Positions 1-7,730 of a stretch of 64,000 nucleotides of DNA are shown piece by piece. The DNA comes from CAZHGD01 sp964531735. GTDB lineage: Bacteria; Armatimonadota; UBA10988. The stretch's first letter is position 1; the number at the start of each line of letters is the position of its first letter. The translations under genes and the position numbers were made by a program. The stretch covers positions 30,212-94,211 of the forward strand of contig CAZHGD010000006.1 in NCBI GenBank assembly GCA_964531735.1, in the 5' to 3' direction. The notes under the pieces were generated by a model. It saw nothing but the letters and a program-made list of their open reading frames with translations. It was not told where the DNA came from and ran no database searches.

Positions 1-1
1 C

Positions 2-1051
2 TGGCTGGAGCAGCACTACCGCAGTGCGGTGGGGCAGTACGACGCCTTCGCCTTGTTTGTGGAGCGCGCGCTGTCGCTGCTGCGCCCCGGTGGCCGGCTC
101 GGACTGGTCTTGCCGAAGCCGGTGCTGGCCAGCGAATGCTACGAGCCCGTGCGCCGGTACCTCTACGAGCACCGCATCGAACTGGTGGCCGAGGCCGGCT
201 GCGCCTTTGCGCGGACGGCCGTCGAGGCCGTGGTGGTGGTGGCGGCCAAGGCGCCCTCGGCCGCCCATGCGGTGCGGTTCGAGCGGGTCGGTGCCGACGG
301 CGTCGGCCGTCCACTGCGAGCGGCGTCCCAACGGCGGTTGGCGGCGCTGCCCGGCGGCAACCTGTCGTACCGGGCAGATGACGCCGCACTGGTCGTGGTG
401 GCCGCCATGGATGCGGTCGGCCGTCCGCTCGGCGAGGTGGTCGGCCGGCTGACCCGCGGCATCGAGGCCGGCCGCCGCGGCCACGGCATCGTGCCGGTCG
501 GCACGACCGGCTCGCGACCGCTGCTGGGCGGGCGCGAGGTGAGCCGCTACCACGTAGCACCGCCGAGCCTGGGTTACCGGCCCACCGCGGATAACCAGCG
601 GCAATGGAAAGACGCCGCGCTCTACGAGCAGCCGGCCAAGATCCTGCTGCGTCGCGTGGCCAATCGTCTCGAAGCGGCCCTGGACACCTCGGGTTGCTGG
701 GTGCTCAACACGCTGTACCTCGTCGAGCCGTCGCCGGCCATGCCGGCCGAGGCGCTGCTCGCGTGTCTCAACTCGCGCCTGCTGTCGTGGTACCTGCGCA
801 CGGTCTACCTGACCGACGACCGGGTGTTCCCCTACCTGCGGCTATCGCAGCTTCGCCGGCTCCCGGTGCCGCCGGTGTCGCCTGCGGACGCCGGGCGGCT
901 GGGCGAGTTGGTGCGGCGGCGTCTGGCTGGCGAGACCGGCGTCGAGGAGGCCATCGAGACGCTGGTGGCCGCGCTGTATGGGGTGAGCGGCCGCGAGTAT
1001 AATAGCCGTATCGATGAGCGCCGAGATGAAGACCTTCACGACGACGGCTGA
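2..1051 (+). CDS. N6-adenine DNA methylase, C-terminal part (Eco57I/TaqI type), truncated by the window edge
   Basis: The frame is already open at base 2, so the N-terminus, including the AdoMet site and the NPPY motif, lies outside the window. The first visible stretch (a Tyr-Asp-x-Phe-x-x-Phe-Val-Glu-Arg run, then LRPGGRLGLVLP) is the segment that follows NPPY in Eco57I/TaqI-type methylases. Residues about 170-310 look like a TaqI-type target-recognition domain: the ILLRR block, a 'CWVLNTLYLV' strand, 'LLACLNSRLLSWY' and 'YLRLSQLRRLPVP'. The enzyme would methylate adenine at a specific site as part of a restriction-modification or defence system. No nuclease is visible on this side. It overlaps the next gene by 38 nt, and a small toxin-antitoxin pair follows. 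Family assignment is fairly sure; the subtype (type II, IIG or PglX-like) cannot be decided from this part. Confidence 0.8.
   Translation, partial: WLEQHYRSAVGQYDAFALFVERALSLLRPGGRLGLVLPKPVLASECYEPVRRYLYEHRIELVAEAGCAFARTAVEAVVVVAAKAPSAAHAVRFERVGADGVGRPLRAASQRRLAALPGGNLSYRADDAALVVVAAMDAVGRPLGEVVGRLTRGIEAGRRGHGIVPVGTTGSRPLLGGREVSRYHVAPPSLGYRPTADNQRQWKDAALYEQPAKILLRRVANRLEAALDTSGCWVLNTLYLVEPSPAMPAEALLACLNSRLLSWYLRTVYLTDDRVFPYLRLSQLRRLPVPPVSPADAGRLGELVRRRLAGETGVEEAIETLVAALYGVSGREYNSRIDERRDEDLHDDG
998..1003 (+). promoter_or_regulatory. Consensus -10 box (TATAAT) inside the methylase end, in front of the antitoxin gene
   Basis: A perfect TATAAT sits in otherwise very GC-rich coding sequence. The expected transcription start, near 1010, lies only about 4 nt before the ATG at 1014 and 16 nt before the alternative ATG at 1026. 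No convincing -35 box is present 16-18 nt upstream. It would give the antitoxin-toxin pair its own, nearly leaderless transcript. Confidence 0.45.
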
Positions 1052-1298
1052 GATTGGCGAGGACCGCGAGTTGACCATCAAGCTGCCGCCGGACGCCCCG
1101 GTGGGTGCGGTGGAGGTTACGGTGGTGGTCACGCCGGCCGAGCCGGCGCGGTACCGCACTCTGGGCGACCTGCTGCGCTCGGGCTTCTTCGGTAGTTGGG
1201 CCGACCGCGACGACATCACCGATAGCGTCGAGTATGCTCAGGAGTTGCGTCGGCGGGCCTGGCGAACCGAGTCAATAACTCATGAATCTGATCGATAG
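1014..1298 (+). CDS. Putative antitoxin of a VapBC-type module
   Basis: This small protein (94 aa from 1014, 90 aa from the ATG at 1026) has an N-terminal beta-rich half ('FTTTAEIGEDRELTIKLPP') followed by a charged helical tail. The shape fits antitoxins of PIN toxins, where the N-terminal half dimerises or binds DNA and the tail masks the toxin. The strongest evidence is context: it overlaps the PIN-domain gene by 17 nt, the usual antitoxin-first order. The start at 1026 has a GAG just upstream; the start at 1014 would be nearly leaderless from the TATAAT at 998. I do not recognise a specific family, and function is inferred from its partner. Confidence 0.6.
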   Translation: MSAEMKTFTTTAEIGEDRELTIKLPPDAPVGAVEVTVVVTPAEPARYRTLGDLLRSGFFGSWADRDDITDSVEYAQELRRRAWRTESITHESDR

Positions 1299-1668
1299 CA
1301 ACGTGCTCATCGATGTGCGCCGGGGCCGGCCTGAGGCGCATGCCTGGTTGGTGGCGGAGCATGAGACAGCCATCGCCGTGCCTGGCATCGTGCTCATGGA
1401 GGTCGTCTCAGGCTGCCGTGATCGGGTCGACCTGGATCGAACGCGCGAGTGGCTTGAGAGCTTCCCGGTGGTCTGGCCCGAGGCCGATGATGTGCAGTTG
1501 GGCTACCAGTTGCTCACGCAGTTCCGACTATCGCACGGTACCGACATCGGCGATGCCATCGTTGCCGCAATGGCCATCCGCCGCGAGGCGCGCGTCGTGA
1601 CCCTCAACCTCCGCCACTTCCTCGCCATCCCCGGCCTCGACGCCGTCGCGCCGTACACCCGTACCTGA
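1282..1668 (+). CDS. vapC: PIN-domain ribonuclease toxin (VapC-like)
   Basis: The 128-residue protein has the standard VapC length and the acidic metal-binding residues of PIN nucleases: Asp5 in 'LIDSNVLID', Glu40 in 'VLMEVVSG' and Asp91 in 'DIGDAIVAA', followed by 'VVTLNLRHF' near the C-terminus. PIN toxins cleave RNA, often tRNA or rRNA, in a Mg-dependent way and are neutralised by the protein encoded just upstream. Its ATG lies inside the upstream gene, so translation is probably coupled. A GC-rich inverted repeat (1671-1676 with 1693-1698) follows the stop and may help end the transcript. The toxin's RNA target cannot be read from the sequence. Confidence 0.85.
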   Translation: MNLIDSNVLIDVRRGRPEAHAWLVAEHETAIAVPGIVLMEVVSGCRDRVDLDRTREWLESFPVVWPEADDVQLGYQLLTQFRLSHGTDIGDAIVAAMAIRREARVVTLNLRHFLAIPGLDAVAPYTRT

Positions 1669-1700
1669 CGCGCGGCAGGAGCCCGCCCGCCCGCCGCGAA

Positions 1701-1719
1701 GCTCCGGTCCGAGCGGAGC
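1701..1719 (+). promoter_or_regulatory. Small hairpin covering the ribosome binding site of the esterase gene
   Basis: GCTCCG at 1701-1706 can pair with CGGAGC at 1714-1719 across a 7-nt loop. The 3' arm contains the GGAG that serves the ATG at 1725, so folding would hide it. A 6-bp stem is easily met by chance at this GC content. Confidence 0.25.
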
Positions 1720-1724
1720 AGGCG

Positions 1725-3506
1725 ATGCGGCGAGTGGTGGTGGCTTTGTGCTGGCTGGCGGCTGGGTCGGTCTGGGCTGACGCGCCCAAGGTGGCGACCG
1801 ACGCCAAGCAGAACACGGTGGTCACGGCGGACACGTACGAGTTCACCGTCGACCCGGGCGGCAATGCGCGGACGATCCGCGTCGGTCAGCAGGACTTCCT
1901 GGACCCCAGTGGGGCCGCCGCCGGTGGTTACTTCTACCAGGATGGCATAGTGCCGCTCGGCGCGCCGACGCGGCCCGAGCCTGGTACCATCGCCGCCCAA
2001 AGCGATCGCGCCGCCATCAAATACGCGTGCGAGCCGCAGCGGATGACCTGGACGCTGACCAACCGCACCGGCAAGCGCATGCTCTACGTGTTCATCATGC
2101 ACCCAGGCCTCGAGGCCGTGCAGGTCGACCGTGCACTCTGGTTCAAGCCGCCGGTCGAGCAGAGCGCGAAGGCGTCCACCTGGTTCGGCGGTGGCGCCAA
2201 GCTCGACATCAACGGCAGCACGCGGCTGTGGGGGCCGTTCAACGGCAAGTACCCGATCTGGGAGGTGGCGTTGGAAGCGAAGGAGACGCGGCAGGTGGTG
2301 TTCACCGCCGGGCCGGCGAGTGACGCGGAGAAGGCGCAAGCCACCAAGGTCGCCACCACCAAGGTGGAGCCGCCGAAGGACCCGGTCGGCCCGATGTGGG
2401 ACCTGCCGGCGCTGTCCAAGGTGCCGGCCACGCTTCCGGCGCCCGGTTTCGAGGGCGAGGGCGTCAAGGCGCTGTTCTACGAAGGCGTGCCGTTCCAGGG
2501 CCGGCCGACGCGCGTGTTCGCCTGGATCGGGCTGCCGAAGGTCGAGCCCGGGCAGAAGGTGCCGGCCATGGTGCTGGTACACGGCGGTGGCGGCACGGCG
2601 TTCGACTCCTGGGTGCGGCGATGGACCGCGCGCGGCTACGCGGCGATTGCCATGGACACCTGCGGCTGCGTGCCGCGCGGCAAGTACGGCGCCTGGGAGC
2701 GGCACGAGCATGGTGGCCCGTCGGGCTGGGGCGGCTGGGGCCAGATCGACTGGCCGCGTGAAGACCAGTGGACGTACCACGCGGTGGCCGCGGCGGTCCT
2801 GGGTCACTCGCTGCTGCGGTCGCTGCCGGAGGTGGATGCCGAGCGCACCGGTGTGACGGGCATCTCGTGGGGCGGCTACCTGTGCAGCATCATCGCCGGC
2901 GTCGACAGCCGGTTCAAGCTCGCCGAGCCGGTCTACGGCTGCGGCTACACGCTCGACATGGCGTTCGGCGGCTCGGTGCGGTCGCTGGCCGCCGAGCGGG
3001 CCGACCGCTGGATGCGCTGGTGGGACCCATCGGTCTATCTGAAGAACGCCCGGATGCCGATGCTCTGGGTCACCGGCACCAACGACTTCGCCTACTGGTT
3101 CCCCGGACTGCAGAAGTCGTATCGGGCCACCAAGGGCCCGCACGCGCTGTGCGTGACGATCCGCATGCCGCATGGCCATGGCGATGCGGGCGAGGGCCCA
3201 AAGGAGCTGTTCGCCTTTGCCGACGCCGTGCTCAAGGGCGGGCAGCCGATGGCGCGGGTCACCGGGCAGCGCCGCGACGGCTTGCAGGTCAGCGCCACGT
3301 TCGAGGGGGGCACGGTGGCCAAGGCCGAGTTGTGCTACACCACCGACCGCGGCGACTGGACCAAGCGCAAGTGGCAGGCCGCGCCGGCCACGCTGGCGGC
3401 CGGGCGGGTGACGGCGCAGTTGCCCGAGGAGACCACGGTCTACTACTTCAACCTGATCGACGCGGGCGGGCTGGTGGTCAGCACCGATCACGAGGAGCTG
3501 CCGTAG
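1725..3506 (+). CDS. Secreted alpha/beta-hydrolase, esterase-like
   Basis: The 593-aa protein starts with a signal peptide (Arg-Arg, then a hydrophobic run ending near 'VWA-D'). About 220 residues of beta-rich sequence without a family I recognise precede an alpha/beta-hydrolase fold. The nucleophile elbow is Gly-Ile-Ser381-Trp-Gly-Gly; the likely acid is Asp454 in 'VTGTNDFAYW', and the likely base is His483 or His485 in 'MPHGHGDAG'. The C-terminal ~85 residues look like a beta-sandwich, as in PhoPQ-activated pathogenicity-related proteins and acetyl-xylan-esterase-like enzymes. It probably removes an acyl group from a polysaccharide or small ester in the periplasm or outside the cell. A GGAG 7 nt before the ATG supports the start. 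The ceramidase-like gene follows after 91 nt on the same strand. The exact substrate is unknown. Confidence 0.8.
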   Translation: MRRVVVALCWLAAGSVWADAPKVATDAKQNTVVTADTYEFTVDPGGNARTIRVGQQDFLDPSGAAAGGYFYQDGIVPLGAPTRPEPGTIAAQSDRAAIKYACEPQRMTWTLTNRTGKRMLYVFIMHPGLEAVQVDRALWFKPPVEQSAKASTWFGGGAKLDINGSTRLWGPFNGKYPIWEVALEAKETRQVVFTAGPASDAEKAQATKVATTKVEPPKDPVGPMWDLPALSKVPATLPAPGFEGEGVKALFYEGVPFQGRPTRVFAWIGLPKVEPGQKVPAMVLVHGGGGTAFDSWVRRWTARGYAAIAMDTCGCVPRGKYGAWERHEHGGPSGWGGWGQIDWPREDQWTYHAVAAAVLGHSLLRSLPEVDAERTGVTGISWGGYLCSIIAGVDSRFKLAEPVYGCGYTLDMAFGGSVRSLAAERADRWMRWWDPSVYLKNARMPMLWVTGTNDFAYWFPGLQKSYRATKGPHALCVTIRMPHGHGDAGEGPKELFAFADAVLKGGQPMARVTGQRRDGLQVSATFEGGTVAKAELCYTTDRGDWTKRKWQAAPATLAAGRVTAQLPEETTVYYFNLIDAGGLVVSTDHEELP

Positions 3507-3597
3507 CGCCCGAAGGTGACCAAGGCCGCGGTGCCGTTGGAAGGGTCGGCCAGGCCGGTGACGAACCACGGCGCAGACCTGCATCAGGAGACCTGCT

Positions 3598-4908
3598 GTG
3601 CCGTCGCCCTCGTTGTCCGCTGGGTTCGCCGCCGCCGACATCACGCCACCGCTCGGTAGCCGCCTCTATGGCTATCCCAACCCCGACCGCACCGCCGACG
3701 AACTGTGGGACCCGCTGTACGCGCGGGCCTTGGTCTGGGAGCAGGACGGTTTGGTGGCCGGCTGGGTCGTCCTCGACTGGTGCATGGTCGAAGAGGCCGA
3801 GGTGGCTGCCATCCGCGAGGCGGTCGCGGCGGCCATCGGCATGACCCCGGCTCATCTGACCGTCGGTGCCATCCAGACGCATAGCGGGCCGGCCACCCAG
3901 TCGGCGGCCGGCTGGGGTGACCGCGACCAGGTCTACCTCGACAGCGTCCGGCCGCGCATCGTCGAGACCGTGGCGCAGGCGTACGCGCAGCGGCAGCCGG
4001 TCCGGGTCGGCGTGGGCACCACCTACAGCGAGGTGGGCGTCAACCGCCGCGAGATCCGCGAGGATCACACCATCGCGCTCGGGGTCAACCCGTGGGGCCC
4101 GTTCGACCCGACGATGACCGTGCTGCGCTTCGAGGGCGCCGACGGACCGGTGGCGACGGTGGTGCACTACGGCGCGCATCCGACGGCGCAAGGCGCCGTG
4201 CGGGCCGTCTCTCGCGACTGGCCCGGGGTGCTGGTCGACCGCCTGGAGAAGGTCACCGGCGGGCCGGCGATGTTCATCAACGGCGCCGTGGGTGACGTCG
4301 GGCCGCGCGTCAACCTCAACGGGACCACCGGTGACGGGCTGGAAGCGTCACGCGAGGTGGGCTACCGCGCGGCCGGCGACGCGACGCGGGCTTGGCGGCA
4401 GATCAGCGACCTGCGCGAAGTCGCGCTGTCGGTCCTCGTCGAGGACCTGTTGCTGCCGTACGCGCCGTTGCCGCCGCTCGACGAGGCGCTCCGGCAGCTC
4501 AACGCGGCCGAGCCGCAGCGTGACCGCTGGGGCGCGGGCCGGTGCGAGTGGTGCTACTGGCAGTCTGTCGTCGAGGCCCATCAACGGCCGCTGCCGCCGG
4601 GTCGCACGTACACGCAGACCGTCACCCGTCTGGGGCCGGTGGCGCTGGTGCCGCTGCCCGGCGAGCCGTTCGCCGAGATCCTGCTGCGCTTGCGCCACCG
4701 CAGCCCGTTTGAACACACGCTGTGCGCCAGTACCACCAACGGTGCCATGGGCTACTTCGTGACCCGCGAGGCCCGCGCGCGCGGCGGCTACGAGGTGTGG
4801 GTGGCCAAGGCCTTCGGGGCTTATCTGCCCGCGGAGAACCTGGACGACGTGCTGGTGGCCGAGAACCTGCGCCTGCTGCGCCAGGCGAGCGAGAGCCACA
4901 CCGGCTGA
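3598..4908 (+). CDS. Neutral/alkaline ceramidase-like hydrolase, paralogue 1
   Basis: The start is GTG, with AGGAG 7 nt upstream. The 436-aa protein has the N-terminal fold of neutral (non-lysosomal) ceramidases: 'AGFAAADITPPLG' at the start, the His-bearing loop 'AIQTHSGPATQS', 'VNRR', 'VVHYGAHPT' and 'FINGAVGDVGP'. Ceramidases are Zn amidases that cleave the N-acyl bond of ceramide. This protein lacks a signal peptide and the C-terminal Ig-like domain of classical ceramidases, so it probably acts in the cytoplasm on another amide or ester. Three more relatives lie in the window (10687, 36759, 38084). It opens a same-strand run with a DUF4965 protein, an SDR-like protein and a GxGYxYP lipoprotein. 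Family is confident; substrate is not. Confidence 0.8.
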   Translation: MPSPSLSAGFAAADITPPLGSRLYGYPNPDRTADELWDPLYARALVWEQDGLVAGWVVLDWCMVEEAEVAAIREAVAAAIGMTPAHLTVGAIQTHSGPATQSAAGWGDRDQVYLDSVRPRIVETVAQAYAQRQPVRVGVGTTYSEVGVNRREIREDHTIALGVNPWGPFDPTMTVLRFEGADGPVATVVHYGAHPTAQGAVRAVSRDWPGVLVDRLEKVTGGPAMFINGAVGDVGPRVNLNGTTGDGLEASREVGYRAAGDATRAWRQISDLREVALSVLVEDLLLPYAPLPPLDEALRQLNAAEPQRDRWGAGRCEWCYWQSVVEAHQRPLPPGRTYTQTVTRLGPVALVPLPGEPFAEILLRLRHRSPFEHTLCASTTNGAMGYFVTREARARGGYEVWVAKAFGAYLPAENLDDVLVAENLRLLRQASESHTG

Positions 4909-4948
4909 GCGCGGCTCGGACCGGTGGTGTGATCAGGAGACGTACCCG

Positions 4949-7006
4949 ATGATCCTGCCGACTGCCCTGACTGCTTGTCTGACGACCGCGTCTCCAGCGC
5001 TGCCGCCGCTACGGCCGCCGGCGGTGCCCTTGGTCGTCTGCGATCCATACTTCAGTGTCTGGTCGTGCAGCGACCAGTTGATGACCGACTGGCCGCGCCA
5101 CTGGACCGGCGCGGTGCATGCACTGCAGTCCATGGTGCGCGTGGACGGCCGCACCTACCGCCTGATGGGTGTGGAGCCGCGCGACGCCACACCGGCTGAG
5201 CAGCACTCGGTCGAGGTCCTGCCGACCCGAACCATCTACCGCTTCGGCTGTGGGCCGCTCGAGGTCACGCTGACGTTTCTGACGCCGGCGCTGCCGCACG
5301 ATCTGGAGCAACTGGGCCGACCGGTCACCTACCTGACCTGGCAGTTGCGCAGCACCGACGGTCAGGCCCATGCGGTGCAGCTCTACTACGACAACTCGGC
5401 CGAGTTGGTGGTCAACACGCCCGACCAGGCGGTCATCTGGTCGCGCCCGCGCGTCGACGGGCTGACGACGCTGCAAATCGGCACGGCGGCGCAGCCGGTG
5501 CTGGCCAAGCAGGGCGACAACCTGCGGATCGACTGGGGCTGGCTCTATGTGGCCTCGGCGGACGCCGTGACGGCCGTCGTGGCCGGTCACGAGGACGCGC
5601 GGCGCGGGTTTGTCGAGCACGGTGGCATTCCGAGCATCGACAGCCCGCGGCGGCCGCGGGCCTGCAACGACGACTGGCCGGTGACGGCCATGCGCTGGGA
5701 CGTCGGCCAGGTCGGTGATCAGCCGGTGCAGCGGCGGCTCATCCTGGCCTATGACGACGTCTACAGCGTCGAGTACCTGGGTCGCCGGTTGGTCGGCTAC
5801 TGGCGGCGCAACGGCTGGGGCGGCGCCGACCTGCTGCGCGCCGCCGCGGCCGACTACGCCGGCCTCGTGGACCGCTGCGCGCGCTTCGACGAGGAGCTGA
5901 CCGCCGATCTGGTGCAGGTGGGCGGCCCGCAGTATGCGAGGCTCTGCGCGCTGGCGCACCGGCAGACCATCGCTGGACACAAGCTGGTGGCCGACGCCGA
6001 CGGCACGCCGTACTTCCTGTCCAAGGAGTGCTTCAGCAACGGCTGCATCGCCACGGTGGACGTGACCTATCCCACGGCGCCGTTCATGCTTGCGCTCAAC
6101 CCCGCGTTGTTGCGGGCGATGATGGAGCCGGTCCTGCGCTATGCCGCGTCACCACGCTGGAAGCACCCGTTCGCGCCGCACGACCTGGGCACCTATCCGT
6201 TGGCCAACGGACAGGTCTACGGCGGCGGCGAGAAGACCGCCGAGAACCAGATGCCGGTGGAGGAATGCGGCAACCTGCTCATCCTGGCCGGCGCGCTGGC
6301 CGAGGCCGAGGGCAACGCCGACTACGCCAAGGCGCACTGGCCGGTGCTGACGCGCTGGGCCGAGTACCTCAAAGAGCACGGTCTCGATCCGGCCAACCAG
6401 CTCTGCACCGACGACTTCAGCGGCCACCTGGCGCACAACGCGAATCTGTCCATCAAGGCCATCGTGGCGCTGGGTTGCTACGCGCGGCTGTGCGAGCGCC
6501 TGGGCCAGGCCTATGCCGCCAAGACGTACCGCGAGTTGGCCGAGGGCTACGCCAAGGAATGGGTCAAACGGGCCGACGACAGCGATCACTATCGATTGGC
6601 GTTCGACAAGCCGGGCACCTGGAGCCAGAAGTACAACCTGGTCTGGGATCGGTTGCTCCGGCTCGGGCTGTTCCCCGCCGAGGTGGCCCGTAAGGAGGTC
6701 GCCTGGTACCTGAAGGTGCAGAACCGGTACGGGCTGCCGCTGGACAACCGGAGCGAGTTCACCAAGACCGACTGGGTCCTCTGGAGTGCGACGTTGGCGG
6801 AGCGGCCCGAGGACTGGCAGGCCCTGGTGGCGCCGGTGTTCGACTTCGCCCACCAATCGCCCAGCCGCGTGCCACTGAGCGATTGGTACTGGACCAAGGA
6901 CGCCAAGCAGCGCGGGTTCCAGGCGCGGCCGGTGGTGGGCGGCTTGTTCATCAAGCTGCTGAGTGACGCTGAGCTGTGGCGCAAGTGGCGCAGTCGTGGC
7001 CGGTAG
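4949..7006 (+). CDS. DUF4965/DUF5127/DUF1793 (glutaminase A-like) protein
   Basis: The 685-aa protein opens with the hallmark 'PAVPLVVCDPYFSVWS' followed by 'HWTGAVHAL' and 'VRVDGRTYRLMG', the N-terminal DUF5127 block of fungal glutaminase A-like proteins. The central and C-terminal parts ('FLSKECFSNGCIATVDVTYP', 'APHDLGTYPLANGQVYGGGE', 'MPVEECGNLLIL', 'WVKRADDSDHYRLAFDKPGTWSQKYNLVWDRL' region) match the (alpha/alpha) barrel of DUF4965/DUF1793. Family members are annotated as glutaminases but often sit in carbohydrate loci and resemble inverting glycosidases. The signal peptide is short and weak. AGGAG lies 9 nt before the ATG. The gene follows the ceramidase-like gene after 40 nt and is followed by the SDR-like gene after 23 nt. 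The reaction is not settled by sequence. Confidence 0.85.
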   Translation: MILPTALTACLTTASPALPPLRPPAVPLVVCDPYFSVWSCSDQLMTDWPRHWTGAVHALQSMVRVDGRTYRLMGVEPRDATPAEQHSVEVLPTRTIYRFGCGPLEVTLTFLTPALPHDLEQLGRPVTYLTWQLRSTDGQAHAVQLYYDNSAELVVNTPDQAVIWSRPRVDGLTTLQIGTAAQPVLAKQGDNLRIDWGWLYVASADAVTAVVAGHEDARRGFVEHGGIPSIDSPRRPRACNDDWPVTAMRWDVGQVGDQPVQRRLILAYDDVYSVEYLGRRLVGYWRRNGWGGADLLRAAAADYAGLVDRCARFDEELTADLVQVGGPQYARLCALAHRQTIAGHKLVADADGTPYFLSKECFSNGCIATVDVTYPTAPFMLALNPALLRAMMEPVLRYAASPRWKHPFAPHDLGTYPLANGQVYGGGEKTAENQMPVEECGNLLILAGALAEAEGNADYAKAHWPVLTRWAEYLKEHGLDPANQLCTDDFSGHLAHNANLSIKAIVALGCYARLCERLGQAYAAKTYRELAEGYAKEWVKRADDSDHYRLAFDKPGTWSQKYNLVWDRLLRLGLFPAEVARKEVAWYLKVQNRYGLPLDNRSEFTKTDWVLWSATLAERPEDWQALVAPVFDFAHQSPSRVPLSDWYWTKDAKQRGFQARPVVGGLFIKLLSDAELWRKWRSRGR

Positions 7007-7029
7007 GCTGGCGGCTGAGGAGGTGCGTG

Positions 7030-7716
7030 ATGGCGGTCGACCTGAGCAAGCGGACCGCGTTGGTCGTGGGCGGCGCGCACGGCTACGGCCGTGGCGCGGT
7101 GGATGCGCTGAGTGCCGCGGGGGCCCGGGTCTATCTGGCCGACCTCGACCTGGCGGAGGCCATCACTGCCGCGACCGCGGCCTGTGCCGACGGTGGCGCG
7201 GTCAGTGCCCTGGCGCTGGACCCGTCGCGCGCGGCGGACTGGGACACGGCGCTGAGCACCATTCTGGAGGAGCGCGGCGTGCTCGAGGTGCTGGTCTACG
7301 CCACCACCGCCGCACCGGCGGCCGACCTCTACGAGACCGAGCCGGACCTGTGGGCGCGAGTGATGTCGGCCACCTGCACCGGGTTCTACCTCGGGGCACG
7401 GACGGTGCTCCCGGCGATGGCCGCCCAGCGGCACGGCGTGGTGGTGGTGATCGGCGCGCAGATGGGTGCCTGCGGTGACCACCTGTCCGACAGCGCCGGC
7501 CAGGCGGCGCTGGCCACGGTGGTGCGCTGCGTGTCGCGGCAGCACGCGGCCGAGGGCGTGCGCGTCTGCGCGGTGAACCCGAGTTGGTCCGACGATGCAG
7601 CCGCGCGACCGGCGGTGCGCGAGGTGGGCGATGCCGTGGCCTTGCTCTGCGCCGAAGACGCGCGCGGCCTGAACGGCGTACTGCTGGAGGTGGCCGGCGG
7701 GCAACGAACGACCTGA
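7030..7716 (+). CDS. SDR-fold protein lacking the catalytic Tyr and Lys
   Basis: I chose the ATG at 7030 (228 aa) because GAGGAGG sits just upstream; an in-frame ATG at 6976 would overlap the previous gene and add an unrelated leader. The Rossmann start 'TALVVGGAHGYGRGAV' corresponds to the SDR TGxxxGxG motif, and 'RVCAVNPSW' to the usual 'RVNaVaPG' strand. Where active SDRs have YxxSK followed by Ala-Ala-Leu, this protein reads D-S-A-G-Q before 'AALATVVRCVS', so the Tyr and Lys are gone, and the catalytic Ser region reads 'VVVIGAQMGACG'. It may bind NAD(P) or act as a structural or regulatory partner rather than an oxidoreductase. It sits between two glycan-type genes in one operon. Confidence 0.75.
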   Translation: MAVDLSKRTALVVGGAHGYGRGAVDALSAAGARVYLADLDLAEAITAATAACADGGAVSALALDPSRAADWDTALSTILEERGVLEVLVYATTAAPAADLYETEPDLWARVMSATCTGFYLGARTVLPAMAAQRHGVVVVIGAQMGACGDHLSDSAGQAALATVVRCVSRQHAAEGVRVCAVNPSWSDDAAARPAVREVGDAVALLCAEDARGLNGVLLEVAGGQRTT

Positions 7717-7730
7717 GAGCGGAGGGCGCC

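Noticed and set aside
1503..3644. Long open frame on the minus strand opposite the esterase
   Set aside because: Its sequence is Arg/Gly/Ala/His-rich without a recognisable domain, and it lies in a mirror phase of a clear gene; high GC gives such shadows.
7584..7730. N-terminal extension of the GxGYxYP gene into the SDR gene
   Set aside because: The extension is Arg-rich out-of-frame sequence; lipoprotein signal and ribosome binding site fit ATG 7731.
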